From assembly GCF_002150765.1 (NCBI RefSeq), contig NZ_MUYM01000026.1:826-47701 (forward strand): 46,876 nt of DNA, read 5' to 3'. The position numbers and the translations under genes were made by a program. This document shows positions 8,446 through 17,026 of the stretch, piece after piece (position 1 is the stretch's first letter; each line of letters opens with the position of its first letter). The notes under the pieces were generated by a model. It was not told where the DNA came from and did no database searches. It saw only the letters and a list, made by a program, of their open reading frames with translations. Source of the DNA: Lentzea kentuckyensis. GTDB taxonomy: Bacteria > Actinomycetota > Actinomycetes > Mycobacteriales > Pseudonocardiaceae.

Positions 8446-8937
8446 TCAGGAGGCAGCTTGCCGCCGCACTTTCAGTGCGCTTTCCACGGATTCGGCCACC
8501 GGCAACAGCCTGGACACCTCGCGAGCGCCGAAAACAGAAATTCCGATCGGTAAACCTCCGATCGCGCCCAACGGAAAGCAGATGTTCGCATAGCCGGCGA
8601 CGGCGGCGGGGGTGGAACTGCTGACCGTGCGCGGATCGCGGGCTCCGAGGCGCCACGCGGGCGCGTTGGCGGGAGCGAGCACCGCGTCGAGGTGGTGGGT
8701 GTGCAGCGTCGAGTCGATCAACGCCCGCGCCGCCCGTTCCGCGCGATGGCGGGCCTGCCGGGCAACGGCGCGTTCCACCTCCGACACCGCGGCGGCGCGT
8801 TCGAACAGGTCCTGCCCGAACAGGCTGAGCTCCACGTCGTCGGCCAGGTTCGCCTCGATCAGCTCGTCCAACGTCGCCGGACATCCCGTTCTGCCGCGCA
8901 GATACCGTTCGAGGCCCAAAGCTAGATCTGCATCCGC
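8446..8937 (-). pseudogene. Amidase, C-terminal fragment
   Basis: This open frame matches the C-terminal third of an amidase-signature-family enzyme: LALGLERYLRGRTGCPATLD, ELIEANL, TLHTHHLDAVLAPANAPAWR, then VAGYANICFPLGAIGGLPIG and ISVFG. It is about 160 residues, against roughly 450-500 for the family. The N-terminal part with the catalytic Lys and the Ser-cis-Ser region is missing. Similarity begins near 8937 (ADADLALGL); upstream residues in the same frame do not look like amidase, and the promoter region of the divergent AIM24 gene starts there. A deletion or rearrangement junction probably lies at about 8935-8960. The fragment is unlikely to be catalytic. It sits 86 bp upstream of the MbtH-like gene on the same strand. 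Confidence 0.8.
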
Positions 8938-9000
8938 GCCCGGCCGACTGTTTGACCTCCTGCGCTCTCGCCCCGAGGCGCCGATACCCTTGTTACTTGA

Positions 9001-9798
9001 ATGTCACACGCTCAACCCGCCGTGACCACCCGAACGGTCGATACGTCGTTACTGCGTGTGTTTGACTTCGACCCGAAGCGCACCCCTGCGATGCAACGAG
9101 CTCATGATCACCTGCATCATCTGGGCATGCGCAGCTCACTGTTCAACCACGCGGAACGGTCCGTAGAGCCCGGAAGCTTCCAGCTGCAGAACGAACGCAT
9201 GCTCAAGGTGGACCTCACCGGCAGCGGCGGGTTCTTCTTCGCCAAGCAGGGATCGATGGTCGCCTACCAGGGTGACGTCGACTTCGCCTACGAAGGTGCC
9301 GGCGGTCTCGGCAAGCTGTTCAAGAAGGCCCTCACCGGTGAGGGCATGTCGCTGATGAAGGTGTCGGGCAGCGGCGACGTGTTCCTCGCCCAGGACGCCG
9401 ACGAGATCTTCGTGCTGTACCTGGAGAACGAGGGCGTCACCGTCAACGGCAAGAACGTGCTCGCCTTCGACAGCTCGCTCAAGTGGGACATCAACCGCAC
9501 CGAAGGCGCGTCGATGCTCAGCGGCGGCCTGTTCAACACGACGTTCACCGGCACCGGCGCACTGGCCGTCACCGCCTACGGGACGCCGGTCGTGCTGAAC
9601 GTGGACGTGCCGACGTACGTCGACATGCAGTCCGCCGTGCTGTGGTCCACCTCGCTGCAGTCCTCGATCCGCAAGACGGCGAAGCTCGGTGCCATCATCG
9701 GCCGCGGCTCGGGCGAGGCGTACCAACTCGCGCTGTCGGGTCAGGGCATCGTCGTCGTGCAGGCCTCGGAAGGCCACCCGGTGCCGACCGCGCAGTGA
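9001..9798 (+). CDS. AIM24 family protein
   Basis: A protein of up to 265 residues of the AIM24 (TerD-like beta-sandwich) family. Diagnostic stretches are MRSSLFNHAERSVEPGSFQL, KQGSMVAYQGDVDFAYEGAG, KALTGEGMSLMKVSGSGDVF and ENEGVTVNGKNVLAFDSSLK, with a glycine-rich C-terminus. The bacterial function is not established. The listed ATG at 9001 has no clear ribosome site; a TACCCT box ten bases before it could serve a leaderless mRNA. The core domain begins at a second ATG at 9127, which may be the true start. It lies between the amidase fragment and a BTAD fragment, and appears to be the only intact gene between 8446 and 10300. Confidence 0.85.
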   Translation: MSHAQPAVTTRTVDTSLLRVFDFDPKRTPAMQRAHDHLHHLGMRSSLFNHAERSVEPGSFQLQNERMLKVDLTGSGGFFFAKQGSMVAYQGDVDFAYEGAGGLGKLFKKALTGEGMSLMKVSGSGDVFLAQDADEIFVLYLENEGVTVNGKNVLAFDSSLKWDINRTEGASMLSGGLFNTTFTGTGALAVTAYGTPVVLNVDVPTYVDMQSAVLWSTSLQSSIRKTAKLGAIIGRGSGEAYQLALSGQGIVVVQASEGHPVPTAQ

Positions 9799-9804
9799 CG
9801 TTTT

Positions 9805-10011
9805 CACGACGATCTCGCCGGCCGGCAGACCGACCCGTTGCGGGAAAGCGCTCACCGCACCCTCGTCGAGCCGCATCTCGCGGACGGCAACCCCGCGCAG
9901 GCCGTGCGGCAGTACCAGAGCTACCGGGAGCTGTTGCGGGCGCAGCTCGGACTCGAACCGTCCCCGCACATCCACGACCTCATGCGGCCGCTGCTGCGAA
10001 GCACGCGGTAG
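9805..10011 (+). pseudogene. Fragment of a SARP/AfsR-type regulator (BTAD end)
   Basis: In the frame that continues straight after the AIM24 stop, the translation reads HDDLAGRQTDPLRESAHRTL, then VEPHLADGNPAQAVRQYQSY, then RELLRAQLGLEPSPHIHDLM, and ends at TAG 10009-10011. This is the last helices of a bacterial transcriptional activator domain (DPLRE..H..L, A..A...Y...R..L...LG..PS). The start codon, the OmpR-type DNA-binding domain and most of the BTAD are absent. SARP regulators control antibiotic clusters, so this fits loss of a pathway regulator next to the mutase operon. The fragment is only about 69 residues and is too short to act alone. Confidence 0.78.
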
Positions 10012-10093
10012 CGGCCGCATCCTGAGTGCCGCCGGACACCAAGCACCTGACCAGAAGTCTTGTCCGAAACCTCACGACTCGTTGATGCCGAGC

Positions 10094-10250
10094 GCGTCTG
10101 CAAGTACCACCAACTCTTGATCGAATCGCCCTCAACTACACCCAACCGGTTCGTCACCCGACGAACCGTCGCCGTGTCCTCCGTCCAGAACCGCCCTGTT
10201 GGTAGTAGAAAAGTGCCTGTTGATGTTGAGTTGGCGGTACTTGCAGACGC
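10094..10250. repeat. Inverted-repeat element (23-bp arms with internal hairpin)
   Basis: The left arm at 10094-10116 and the right arm at 10228-10250 are inverted copies matching at 22 of 23 positions (core GCGTCTGCAAGTACC; one A/G difference). They enclose 111 bp. Inside is a second perfect stem, CGGTTCGTC at 10147-10155 and GACGAACCG at 10160-10168, with a 4-base loop. The local base composition is less GC-rich than the flanking genes. No convincing protein is encoded. It could be a small non-autonomous mobile element (MITE-like), the remains of one, or a structured RNA; sequence alone does not decide. Confidence 0.6.
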
Positions 10251-10308
10251 CATCAAGCCGAACGGGCGTCCGTCAGGCGAGTAACGGACACAACTTCTGG
10301 CAGCCTGC

Positions 10309-11223
10309 TTAGCGGGATGGAGGCTGTCCGGTGGGAGCACCGTTCGGCGGCGCACCGGCGGACGGCGTCGTGGTGGTGTCCACCCCGACGTTGAGCGTCA
10401 CGGTGTAGCCATTGGTGACGTCACCGGTCACGGTCGCGAGCTGCAGGGCGCCGCTGTCGTCGCCGAAGACGTTGTCACCGCTCAAACTCACCTTCTTCAG
10501 GTTCGCCACCGACTGCTCGTAGCCGGACTGGGCGTAAACCTGCTCGCACACGTTCTGCGGCAACGCGACCTGCGAGGTGGCGATCACCTTCGTGTGATCC
10601 GTGATGCCGGCCTGGTCCGGGTAGACCTCGAAGTGGATGTGCGGCCACCGCCCGTCGTAGCAGGCCGGGAAGATGCTCGTGAAGCGCACGCGGCCGTCGG
10701 CGTCGGCGATCTGCACGCCGCGCAGGTAGTTCTCGTTCTCGATGCCCTTCGAGTACAGCGAGTACTCACCGACGTTGTTGCAGTGCCACACGTAGACGGC
10801 CACTCCGGCGAACGGCGCACCGCCCTTGGCCAGGTCCGCGATCACCAGTTCCAGGGTCATGGGCACGCCTTCGGCGGTGGCGCTGCCGGTGCCGAAACTG
10901 GACCGGATGTCACTGCGCACGACACCGCTCTGTTCGAGGACGTCCGGCCCGTTGGAGCCGTCGCCCGGATACGGGCCCGCCGTCTCGTCCGGAATCTCAC
11001 CCGAGGCCGCCGCAGCCGACGAAGTGCTTGTGGTGGTTGAAGAACCACTCGAATCCGTACCGCACGCCGCCAGCACGGCGCCCGCCGCGCCGAGACCGAG
11101 GAACCTCAGTGCCCGGCGGCGGTTCAGCAGCGTTTCGACGTCGAAGCCGAGGCCCTGGTCCACGACCTCGTCCTGCGGCCGCGGCAGGGGGCGACCCTCG
11201 TAAGTCAGCTCGGATTTGCTCAT
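10309..11223 (-). CDS. Intradiol ring-cleavage dioxygenase, Tat-type lipoprotein
   Basis: A 304-residue protein. A 34-residue cytosolic-looking lead precedes a twin-arginine signal (RRRALRFLG at about 35-43) and a lipobox ending in Cys54 (AVLAACG), so the domain is predicted to be folded before export and lipid-anchored outside. A Ser/Thr-rich spacer follows. The dioxygenase core has ligand-type residues in the expected places: Tyr154 (GEYS), Tyr189 and His195/His197 (CYDGRWPHIHFEV), matching the Tyr-Tyr-His-His Fe(III) site of catechol 1,2- and protocatechuate 3,4-dioxygenases. The C-terminus is Pro/Gly rich. The substrate is unknown, probably an extracellular catechol such as a lignin fragment. 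It lies 76 bp downstream of the glycosyltransferase on the same strand. Confidence 0.9.
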   Translation of the reverse strand: MSKSELTYEGRPLPRPQDEVVDQGLGFDVETLLNRRRALRFLGLGAAGAVLAACGTDSSGSSTTTSTSSAAAASGEIPDETAGPYPGDGSNGPDVLEQSGVVRSDIRSSFGTGSATAEGVPMTLELVIADLAKGGAPFAGVAVYVWHCNNVGEYSLYSKGIENENYLRGVQIADADGRVRFTSIFPACYDGRWPHIHFEVYPDQAGITDHTKVIATSQVALPQNVCEQVYAQSGYEQSVANLKKVSLSGDNVFGDDSGALQLATVTGDVTNGYTVTLNVGVDTTTTPSAGAPPNGAPTGQPPSR

Positions 11224-11299
11224 GATCCAACCCTAGGAAGAGAACTTGTGAACACTGTGTGCGAAAGCTGTGAGCGACCAAAGTCCACAATGGACATGG

Positions 11300-12523
11300 T
11301 TAGCGGGCGCTCGTCCGGAAGACCCAGTTGCGGAACAACAGGAACCTCAACGCGGTGGCCACGAGGTTGGCCAGCACCACGGCGAGGATCTCCGCGTGTC
11401 CGCCCGGCGCGGTCACCTGCTGGATTCCGACGAGCGCGGCACTGGTGAGGCCGAGTCCCAGGCCGAAGACGATCAGTCCCTCGAACTGGTGGCGCACCGC
11501 GCCCGCCCCACCGCGCACCCGGAAGGTGAACCGCCGGTTGGCCGCCGTGTTGGCGATCGCGGTGACCAGCAACGCGACCAGGTTGGCCGCCTGCGCCCCG
11601 ATTCCGCCGCGCAGCAGGAGGAACAACGCGAGGTAGGCCAGTGTGCTCGCGACCCCGACCGCGCCGAACCGCACCAGCTGGGTGAGCAGTCCCGCCGGCA
11701 CGCCGGGCCGTGGCTGCTCCAGCGGCGCGCGCCCCAGCCGGCTGCGCAGCTCCGCGATCGGGATGGCACCAGAGGCGAAGCCTCGCGACAACCGCGCGAT
11801 GCCCTTGATGTCGGCGACGGCGGTCGACACGATGTCGACCCGGCTGTCCGGGTCGTCCACCCAGTCCACCGGCACCTCGTGGATGCGCAGCCCCGCGCGT
11901 TCGGCGAGCACCAGCAGTTCGGTGTCGAAGAACCAGCCGGTGTCCTCGACGTGCGGCAGCAGGCCACGGGCGACATCGGCGCGGATGGCCTTGAACCCGC
12001 ACTGGGCGTCGCTGAACCGGGCAGCCAGCGTGCTGCGCAGAATCACGTTGTAGCACCGGGAAATGAACTCCCGCTTGGGACCGCGCACGACACGAGCGCC
12101 GCGCGCCAACCGGCTGCCGATCGCGATGTCCGAGTGCCCGGAAGTCAGCGCCGCCACCAACGGAGGCAACGCGGCGAGGTCGGTCGACAGGTCAACGTCC
12201 ATGTACGCCAGCACAGTGGCGTCCGATGTGGACCACACCGCCTTGAGCGCGCGGCCCCGGCCCTTCTCGGCGAGGTGCACCGCCCGCACCTCGCTCATCT
12301 CGTCGGCCAGTGCGTCGGCGATCTCCGCCGTGCCGTCCGTGCTGGCGTTGTCGGCGATGGTGATCCTGAAGGAGTCCGGGAACCGCTGCGTGAGATGCGC
12401 GTGCAGCTTCCGCACGCAGGGTGCGAGGTCGTTCTCTTCGTTGTAGACGGGGACCACCACGTCGAGCACAGGTGCGGTGGTGGCCGTCGCCGTGGTTTCG
12501 GGAGCGGGCGTCGCGAGGCTCAT
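11300..12523 (-). CDS. Glycosyltransferase family 2 fused to GtrA-like membrane domain
   Basis: A 407-residue protein. Residues from about 20 to 245 are a GT-A glycosyltransferase (VLDVVVPVYNEENDLAPCV, ADNASTDGTAEIADAL, the AYMDVDLSTD metal/sugar-nucleotide motif, and DAQCGFKA), resembling dolichyl/polyprenyl-phosphate sugar transferases. From about 280 on, four hydrophobic segments form a GtrA-type domain (LVRFGAVGVASTLAYLALFL and later ATALRFLLFRNWVF). The fusion suggests transfer of a sugar to a lipid carrier and its flipping across the membrane for cell-wall or glycan decoration. The ATG at 12523 is taken as start; the frame is open further upstream but that part overlaps the divergent gene. 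Confidence 0.9.
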   Translation of the reverse strand: MSLATPAPETTATATTAPVLDVVVPVYNEENDLAPCVRKLHAHLTQRFPDSFRITIADNASTDGTAEIADALADEMSEVRAVHLAEKGRGRALKAVWSTSDATVLAYMDVDLSTDLAALPPLVAALTSGHSDIAIGSRLARGARVVRGPKREFISRCYNVILRSTLAARFSDAQCGFKAIRADVARGLLPHVEDTGWFFDTELLVLAERAGLRIHEVPVDWVDDPDSRVDIVSTAVADIKGIARLSRGFASGAIPIAELRSRLGRAPLEQPRPGVPAGLLTQLVRFGAVGVASTLAYLALFLLLRGGIGAQAANLVALLVTAIANTAANRRFTFRVRGGAGAVRHQFEGLIVFGLGLGLTSAALVGIQQVTAPGGHAEILAVVLANLVATALRFLLFRNWVFRTSAR

Positions 12524-12667
12524 GGCGTCAGCGTCTGCAGCGGAGATTGGCGCCCGATGTGGCAGAGCTGTGCGGAGGCTGTGAAGGCCCGGCAAGCCAC
12601 AGGGACGGTCGCCGATCTGGGGCCGGGCCGAGTCGTTGCCGTGATCGCAGCCACGCAGGCTGGCCGC

Positions 12668-14233
12668 ATGCGAGCTGGGGTGTTCTTGCGCTGGGTGGCG
12701 CATCCGCTGACCGTCGGGGCCACCGCCGTCCTGTTGCTCAACGACCATGTGTTCAAACAGGCGTGGCCGGGCCTCGTCACCGGCAAGCTCAGTGACGTCG
12801 CCGGACTGGTGGTGGCGCCGGCCGTGCTGGGGCTGCTGTTCGGGCTGTTCCGCGCCGGCCAGGTCGGTGCCACGGCGGCGGTACTGCTGACCGGGGCCGG
12901 TTTCGCGTGGGTCAAGCTGACCAGCGGAGGCGCCGAGGTCGCGTCGGCGGCGTGGTCGGTCGTCAACGGGCCTTCGGTCGTGCTGGCCGACCCGAGCGAC
13001 CTGGTGGCACTGCCCGCGCTGGGCCTCGCCTGGTGGGCCTGGCGGCAGGTCGAGGCCGCGCCACCGCTGCCGGACCGACTGGCTCACCGGGTGCGGCTGG
13101 TGCTCGCGGTGCCGTTCGCGGTGCTGGGGATCGCCGCGACCTCCGCGCCCGCCAACACGCTGCCGTCGGTGGACTCCGTGCAGCTCACGGGCGAGCAGGT
13201 GGTCATCGAGGTGGACGCGCGGTTCTACGGTTCCCCGTCCGGTACCGGCGACTGGACGCCGCTGCCGGAGACCACGCTGCCCGAGACCACGCCGCCCGGA
13301 CGGTCGCGGGAGCGCCAGCAACTCGAAGCCTGCGCACCCGATGACGCCGCACACTGCTACCGGGTGCACGGCGGCGGAGACCTCGACCTGGAGGAAACGA
13401 CGCCACGCGGCGGCCGGCTGCTCGGTGTCGACGAATCGACCGACACCGGTCAGACCTGGCGCACCGCCTGGGAGGTGCCGGCCGCCCGGTGGCCGTTCGT
13501 CGAGCGCCAGCACCCGTTTCCCGGCGGCGTGAACCGGGTGGAGAAGGTGGCCAGCGTGGACGTCCTGGTCCGCGCAGTCCCCGGTGGGCACGAGGTGATC
13601 GTGGCCAACGGCGTCGAAGGGCTGGCGATCCGTGGCGCCGACGGCACCTGGAACCGCGTGCCGGTCGTGATCGCGACGACCGGGCTGGACATCCGCCCCG
13701 CGCCGCTCACCGGGTTCGGCCAGGTGATCGGAGACGACGTCAGCAACGCCGGCATGATCACCCTGCTCGCCCTGCTGATCGGGATGTCGGTCGCGGCCGG
13801 CCAGGCCCGTGCCCGACTGGGACACCTGCTCAGCGTGGTGGTGCCACTCGTCTTCCTCCTCCTCGCGGCCATCCCGATCACCGGCGTGGTGGTGTTCTTC
13901 ACCGCCGACTCCGGCACGGCGACCGTGCCCAAGCTGGTGCTCGCGCTGTGCCTGATCGGCGTCGGCATCGGTCTCACGATGGCGCAGGGAGCGGTGCGCC
14001 GGTCACGCGCGGCGGTGGTCGGCGCCGCCGCCGCGCTGACCGGACTGGCGTTCCTCGGACCTTTCCTCGGCTGGACGGTCGGCCTTCCTCCCGCGCGCGA
14101 GGCCGCCATCCAGCTCGGCCTGATCCTCGCGGCGGGAGGCCTGGTCCTGGTCGTCGCGGCGGGCTGGTGGGCCGGCCGCGACCGGGTCCAGCAGACGCCT
14201 GACTCGGCCGGAGTTACCGGCTCAGCCGGGTGA
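12668..14233 (+). CDS. Unassigned membrane protein with a large extracytoplasmic loop
   Basis: A 521-residue protein with no confidently recognised family. Four hydrophobic segments cover about the first 165 residues (TVGATAVLLLNDHVFKQAWP, LVVAPAVLGLLFGLF, LALGLAWWAW-like and VLAVPFAVLGIAAT). A soluble loop of roughly 190 residues follows, with several Pro/Thr-rich stretches, two Cys and a DTGQTW element resembling an Asp-box. Then come four more hydrophobic segments (MITLLALLIGMSVAAG, VVVPLVFLLLAAIPITGVVV and others). The ATG at 12668 was chosen; GTG 12641 upstream is also possible. It is divergent from the glycosyltransferase and overlaps the convergent M20 peptidase by 20 bp. Coding is supported by frame and codon bias. 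Confidence 0.75.
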   Translation: MRAGVFLRWVAHPLTVGATAVLLLNDHVFKQAWPGLVTGKLSDVAGLVVAPAVLGLLFGLFRAGQVGATAAVLLTGAGFAWVKLTSGGAEVASAAWSVVNGPSVVLADPSDLVALPALGLAWWAWRQVEAAPPLPDRLAHRVRLVLAVPFAVLGIAATSAPANTLPSVDSVQLTGEQVVIEVDARFYGSPSGTGDWTPLPETTLPETTPPGRSRERQQLEACAPDDAAHCYRVHGGGDLDLEETTPRGGRLLGVDESTDTGQTWRTAWEVPAARWPFVERQHPFPGGVNRVEKVASVDVLVRAVPGGHEVIVANGVEGLAIRGADGTWNRVPVVIATTGLDIRPAPLTGFGQVIGDDVSNAGMITLLALLIGMSVAAGQARARLGHLLSVVVPLVFLLLAAIPITGVVVFFTADSGTATVPKLVLALCLIGVGIGLTMAQGAVRRSRAAVVGAAAALTGLAFLGPFLGWTVGLPPAREAAIQLGLILAAGGLVLVVAAGWWAGRDRVQQTPDSAGVTGSAG

Positions 14234-15335
14234 GCAGCCCGGCGAGCAACATCGTCTGCGGGAGAACGGTGTCGGGGTAGATGAACTCGTCCCTGGCGTG
14301 AGCGCCGCCGCCGACGGCGCCCAGTCCGCACAGCACCGGCCGGCCGAGTGCAGCGACGAAGTTCGCGTCGCTCGCACCGCCCACCGCGGCGTCGCGCAGG
14401 TCGCGGCCCTGGTCGCGGGCGACGGCGCGGGCGAGGTCGAGCAGTGGGGCCGACGCGGCGTTCAGCGTCATCGGGGGCCGGTTCCAGCGGCGGTCGACGT
14501 GGATCCGCACGCGGGGGTCGCTGACCGTGATCGCGGCCAGTTCGGCGTCGACGCGTTCTCGTTCGTCCGCGGTGCCGACTCGGATGTCGATGCTCGCGGT
14601 CGCCGATCCGGCGAGGACGTTGGTGGCGCTGCCGCCGTTGATCAGACCGATGTTGACGGTGGTTCCCTTGGCCGGCGCGGCGATGGCTGAGGCGAGGACG
14701 ACGAACTCCGCGAGCGCGTGGATCGCACTGGCGCCGTGTTCCGGGGCGAGTCCGGCGTGTGACTCGACGCCGATGGCGGTCACCGTGGCGTTCCCGGTGC
14801 CTTTGCGGGCCGTCTTGACCGCGCCGTCGGCGGTGGGCTCGAGGACGAGGGTCGCGTCGACCTCGGCGGCGACCTGCTCGATGACCGGGCGTGAGAACGG
14901 GGAGCCGATCTCCTCGTCGCCGTTGAAGACGAACGTCACCGTCGGCACCCGGCCAGTCTCCCTGGCCAGCTTCAGCGCCCAGATTCCCTGCACCAGACCG
15001 GTTTTCATGTCGAAGATGCCCGGACCGCCGAGCCTCGGCCGCCCGTCGCCGGCGGCGGGGGCCCAGTCGGCGAGCGTGCCGGTCGGCCACACGGTGTCGT
15101 AGTGGCCGACCAGCGCGACGTGTCCGGGGCCGGTGCCGTCGTAGGTGAGGGTGACGGTGTCGCCGTGTTCCCCACCGGGGTGCCGCCGCTCGTGACCGGG
15201 CGGCCCGAGCCGGGACACCGTCAGCTCCCGCAGCAGGTCCAGTCCCGCCGCGAGGCCGGCCAGGTCGTGGCTGCCGGTCTCCTGGTGGACCAGGGCGAGG
15301 ACGTCGGTGAGGATCTGCGGGGTGGGATCAGTCAT
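14214..15335 (-). CDS. M20 family metallopeptidase (glutamate carboxypeptidase-like)
   Basis: A 373-residue zinc-dependent exopeptidase. Metal-site elements are VALVGHYDTVWPTG (His78, Asp80), GGPGIFDMKTGL (bridging Asp109), the general-base FNGDEEIGSPFSR (Glu-Glu) and LVLEPTADGAVKTARKG, followed by the dimerisation domain (ESHAGLAPEHGASAIHALAE). Family members cleave C-terminal glutamate or related amides from folate breakdown products and small peptides. The AbgT-type transporter is 36 bp upstream in the same direction, and the pair resembles the AbgT/AbgAB arrangement for p-aminobenzoyl-glutamate use. The true substrate cannot be fixed by sequence. The C-terminal codons overlap the convergent membrane-protein gene. 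Confidence 0.92.
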   Translation of the reverse strand: MTDPTPQILTDVLALVHQETGSHDLAGLAAGLDLLRELTVSRLGPPGHERRHPGGEHGDTVTLTYDGTGPGHVALVGHYDTVWPTGTLADWAPAAGDGRPRLGGPGIFDMKTGLVQGIWALKLARETGRVPTVTFVFNGDEEIGSPFSRPVIEQVAAEVDATLVLEPTADGAVKTARKGTGNATVTAIGVESHAGLAPEHGASAIHALAEFVVLASAIAAPAKGTTVNIGLINGGSATNVLAGSATASIDIRVGTADERERVDAELAAITVSDPRVRIHVDRRWNRPPMTLNAASAPLLDLARAVARDQGRDLRDAAVGGASDANFVAALGRPVLCGLGAVGGGAHARDEFIYPDTVLPQTMLLAGLLTRLSR

Positions 15336-15371
15336 GAGCGGCTTTCTCTCGGAGTGACAGGAGAAGACGGG

Positions 15372-16913
15372 TCAGGCGCTGATGCCGAACGGGATGCCGA
15401 GCAGGTACCAGGCCACGAAGAACGCGATCCAGACGACCCAGACGACGGCGGCGATCGGGATGGTGAACGAGGCGAGCGTGCCGATGCCCGCGGACTTGCG
15501 GTACTGCTGGATGAAGCCCAGCGCCATGACGAAGTAGGGGCTCATCGGGGTGACGCAGTTGGTGACCGAGTCGGCGACGCGGTAGACGGCCTGCGTGGTC
15601 TCGGGGTCGATGCCGACCAGCATGAGCATGGGGACGAACACCGGTGCCGCCAACGACCACAGCGCGGATCCGCTGGTGATGAGGAGGTTCATCACGGTGA
15701 TCAGCACCGCGATGCCGACGAGCACGATCCAGCCGTGCAGCTTCAGGTCGCGCAACGCCTCGGCGCCGGTGATGGCCAGGACCTCGCCCATGTTGGTCCA
15801 CTTGAAGTAGGCGAGGAACTGGGAGATCGCGAAGAACAGCACGAGGATCGGGGCCATCGTCCGGACGCCGTCGGCCATGGCGGCGACGACGTCGCGGGCA
15901 GCGGGCAACGTCCCGGTCATGCGGCCGTAGACGGTACCGAGCACGGCGAAGAACACGCCGAGCACGAGCGCTATCCCGGAGATCAGCGGCGAGTTGACGA
16001 TGCCGCCGTTCTCGCCGCGCAACGGGGATGACGCCGGAATCATGGCCACCACCAGTGCGGCGAGGAAAACCAGCGCCACCAGGCCGGTCACCCGCAACGC
16101 GCGGCGCTGCAGCGGGCTCACCGTCATCGCGCCGAGCTCGGTGGCGTCGAGTTCCGCGTCCGGCTCGTCGGCTTCCAGGTCGGAGCGCTTCGCGAGCACC
16201 TTCTCGACGACGATCGTGATCACGGCCGCGATGAGCACCGACGAGGCGAGCCCGAAGAAGTAGTTGGCCACCGGGGTCACGACGTAGTCGCGGTCGATCG
16301 TGCGGGCCGCGGCGGTCGTGATCGACGACAGCAGCACGTCGGTCTTGGTCAGCGACGGCGAGGCGTCATAGCCGGCGGAGATCGAGACGTAGGCGACGAT
16401 GCAGCCCAGCACGGGACTGCGGCCTGCCGCACGGAAGATCAGCGCGCCCAACGGGATCAGCGTGATGTAGGCGGCGTCGCCGACCACGTGACTGACCATC
16501 GCCGTCATCGACAGCGCGAAGGTCAGGTACCGGGCCGGCACCCGCGCGACCATGCGCCGCAGCATCGTCGAGAGCAGCCCGCTGCGTTCGGCGACGCCGA
16601 TCCCCAGCATCACGGTGAGGATCGTGGCCAGCGGCGGGAAGCTCGCGAAGCTTTCCACGGCGCCCGCGACGACCAGCGTGAGCCCGTCCTTGCTGAGCAG
16701 GCTGCTCACCTCGACGACCTTGTGCGTCGCCGGGTTCACCGCGCTGACGTGCATCGCCGCGAGGACCGCGCTGAGCACGGCCACACAGGCCGCGAACAGC
16801 CAGAACAGCCAGAACGGGTTGGGCAGTCGGTTGCCGGTCCTCTCGATGGCGGCGACGCCGCGGAACGCGGCGCGCAGGACTTTCGACTGTGGTTCGGTCG
16901 CGGCGGTGCTCAT
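15372..16913 (-). CDS. abgT: AbgT family transporter
   Basis: A 513-residue polytopic membrane protein typical of the AbgT family. Marks include LPNPFWLFWLFAACVAVLSA near the N-terminus, FPPLATILTVMLGIGVAERS, SHVVGDAAYITLIPLGALIF, ISAGYDASPSLTKTDVLLSS and NLLITSGSALWSLAAPVFVP, with the expected hairpin and TM pattern. AbgT proteins import p-aminobenzoyl-glutamate or export sulfa drugs, depending on the member. A GAGG element precedes the ATG. The M20 peptidase lies directly downstream and an AsnC-type regulator is divergent, so uptake of a glutamyl or peptidyl compound followed by cleavage is the simplest reading. Confidence 0.92.
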   Translation of the reverse strand: MSTAATEPQSKVLRAAFRGVAAIERTGNRLPNPFWLFWLFAACVAVLSAVLAAMHVSAVNPATHKVVEVSSLLSKDGLTLVVAGAVESFASFPPLATILTVMLGIGVAERSGLLSTMLRRMVARVPARYLTFALSMTAMVSHVVGDAAYITLIPLGALIFRAAGRSPVLGCIVAYVSISAGYDASPSLTKTDVLLSSITTAAARTIDRDYVVTPVANYFFGLASSVLIAAVITIVVEKVLAKRSDLEADEPDAELDATELGAMTVSPLQRRALRVTGLVALVFLAALVVAMIPASSPLRGENGGIVNSPLISGIALVLGVFFAVLGTVYGRMTGTLPAARDVVAAMADGVRTMAPILVLFFAISQFLAYFKWTNMGEVLAITGAEALRDLKLHGWIVLVGIAVLITVMNLLITSGSALWSLAAPVFVPMLMLVGIDPETTQAVYRVADSVTNCVTPMSPYFVMALGFIQQYRKSAGIGTLASFTIPIAAVVWVVWIAFFVAWYLLGIPFGISA

Positions 16914-17026
16914 CGGTACCTCGCCGTACAGGTGGGGGATGTTGCGGCAAAGAATGACACCAGAGTGAGCGATTTGCTAGAGTGCGGCCACAGATTCGGT
17001 ATTTACTGGCATCGAAGGCGGCAGTC

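Noticed and set aside
8162..8446. Cobalamin riboswitch before the MbtH/mutase operon
   Set aside because: The 86-bp gap is too short, and I saw no B12-box-like sequence.
10021..10308. Short plus- and minus-strand peptides in the gap before the dioxygenase gene
   Set aside because: They have poor codon bias and cross the inverted repeats; the element is better explained as non-coding.
11270..12667. Plus-strand extension of the membrane-protein frame upstream of 12668
   Set aside because: It runs antisense through the glycosyltransferase gene and has low-complexity composition; the sensible protein starts at 12668.
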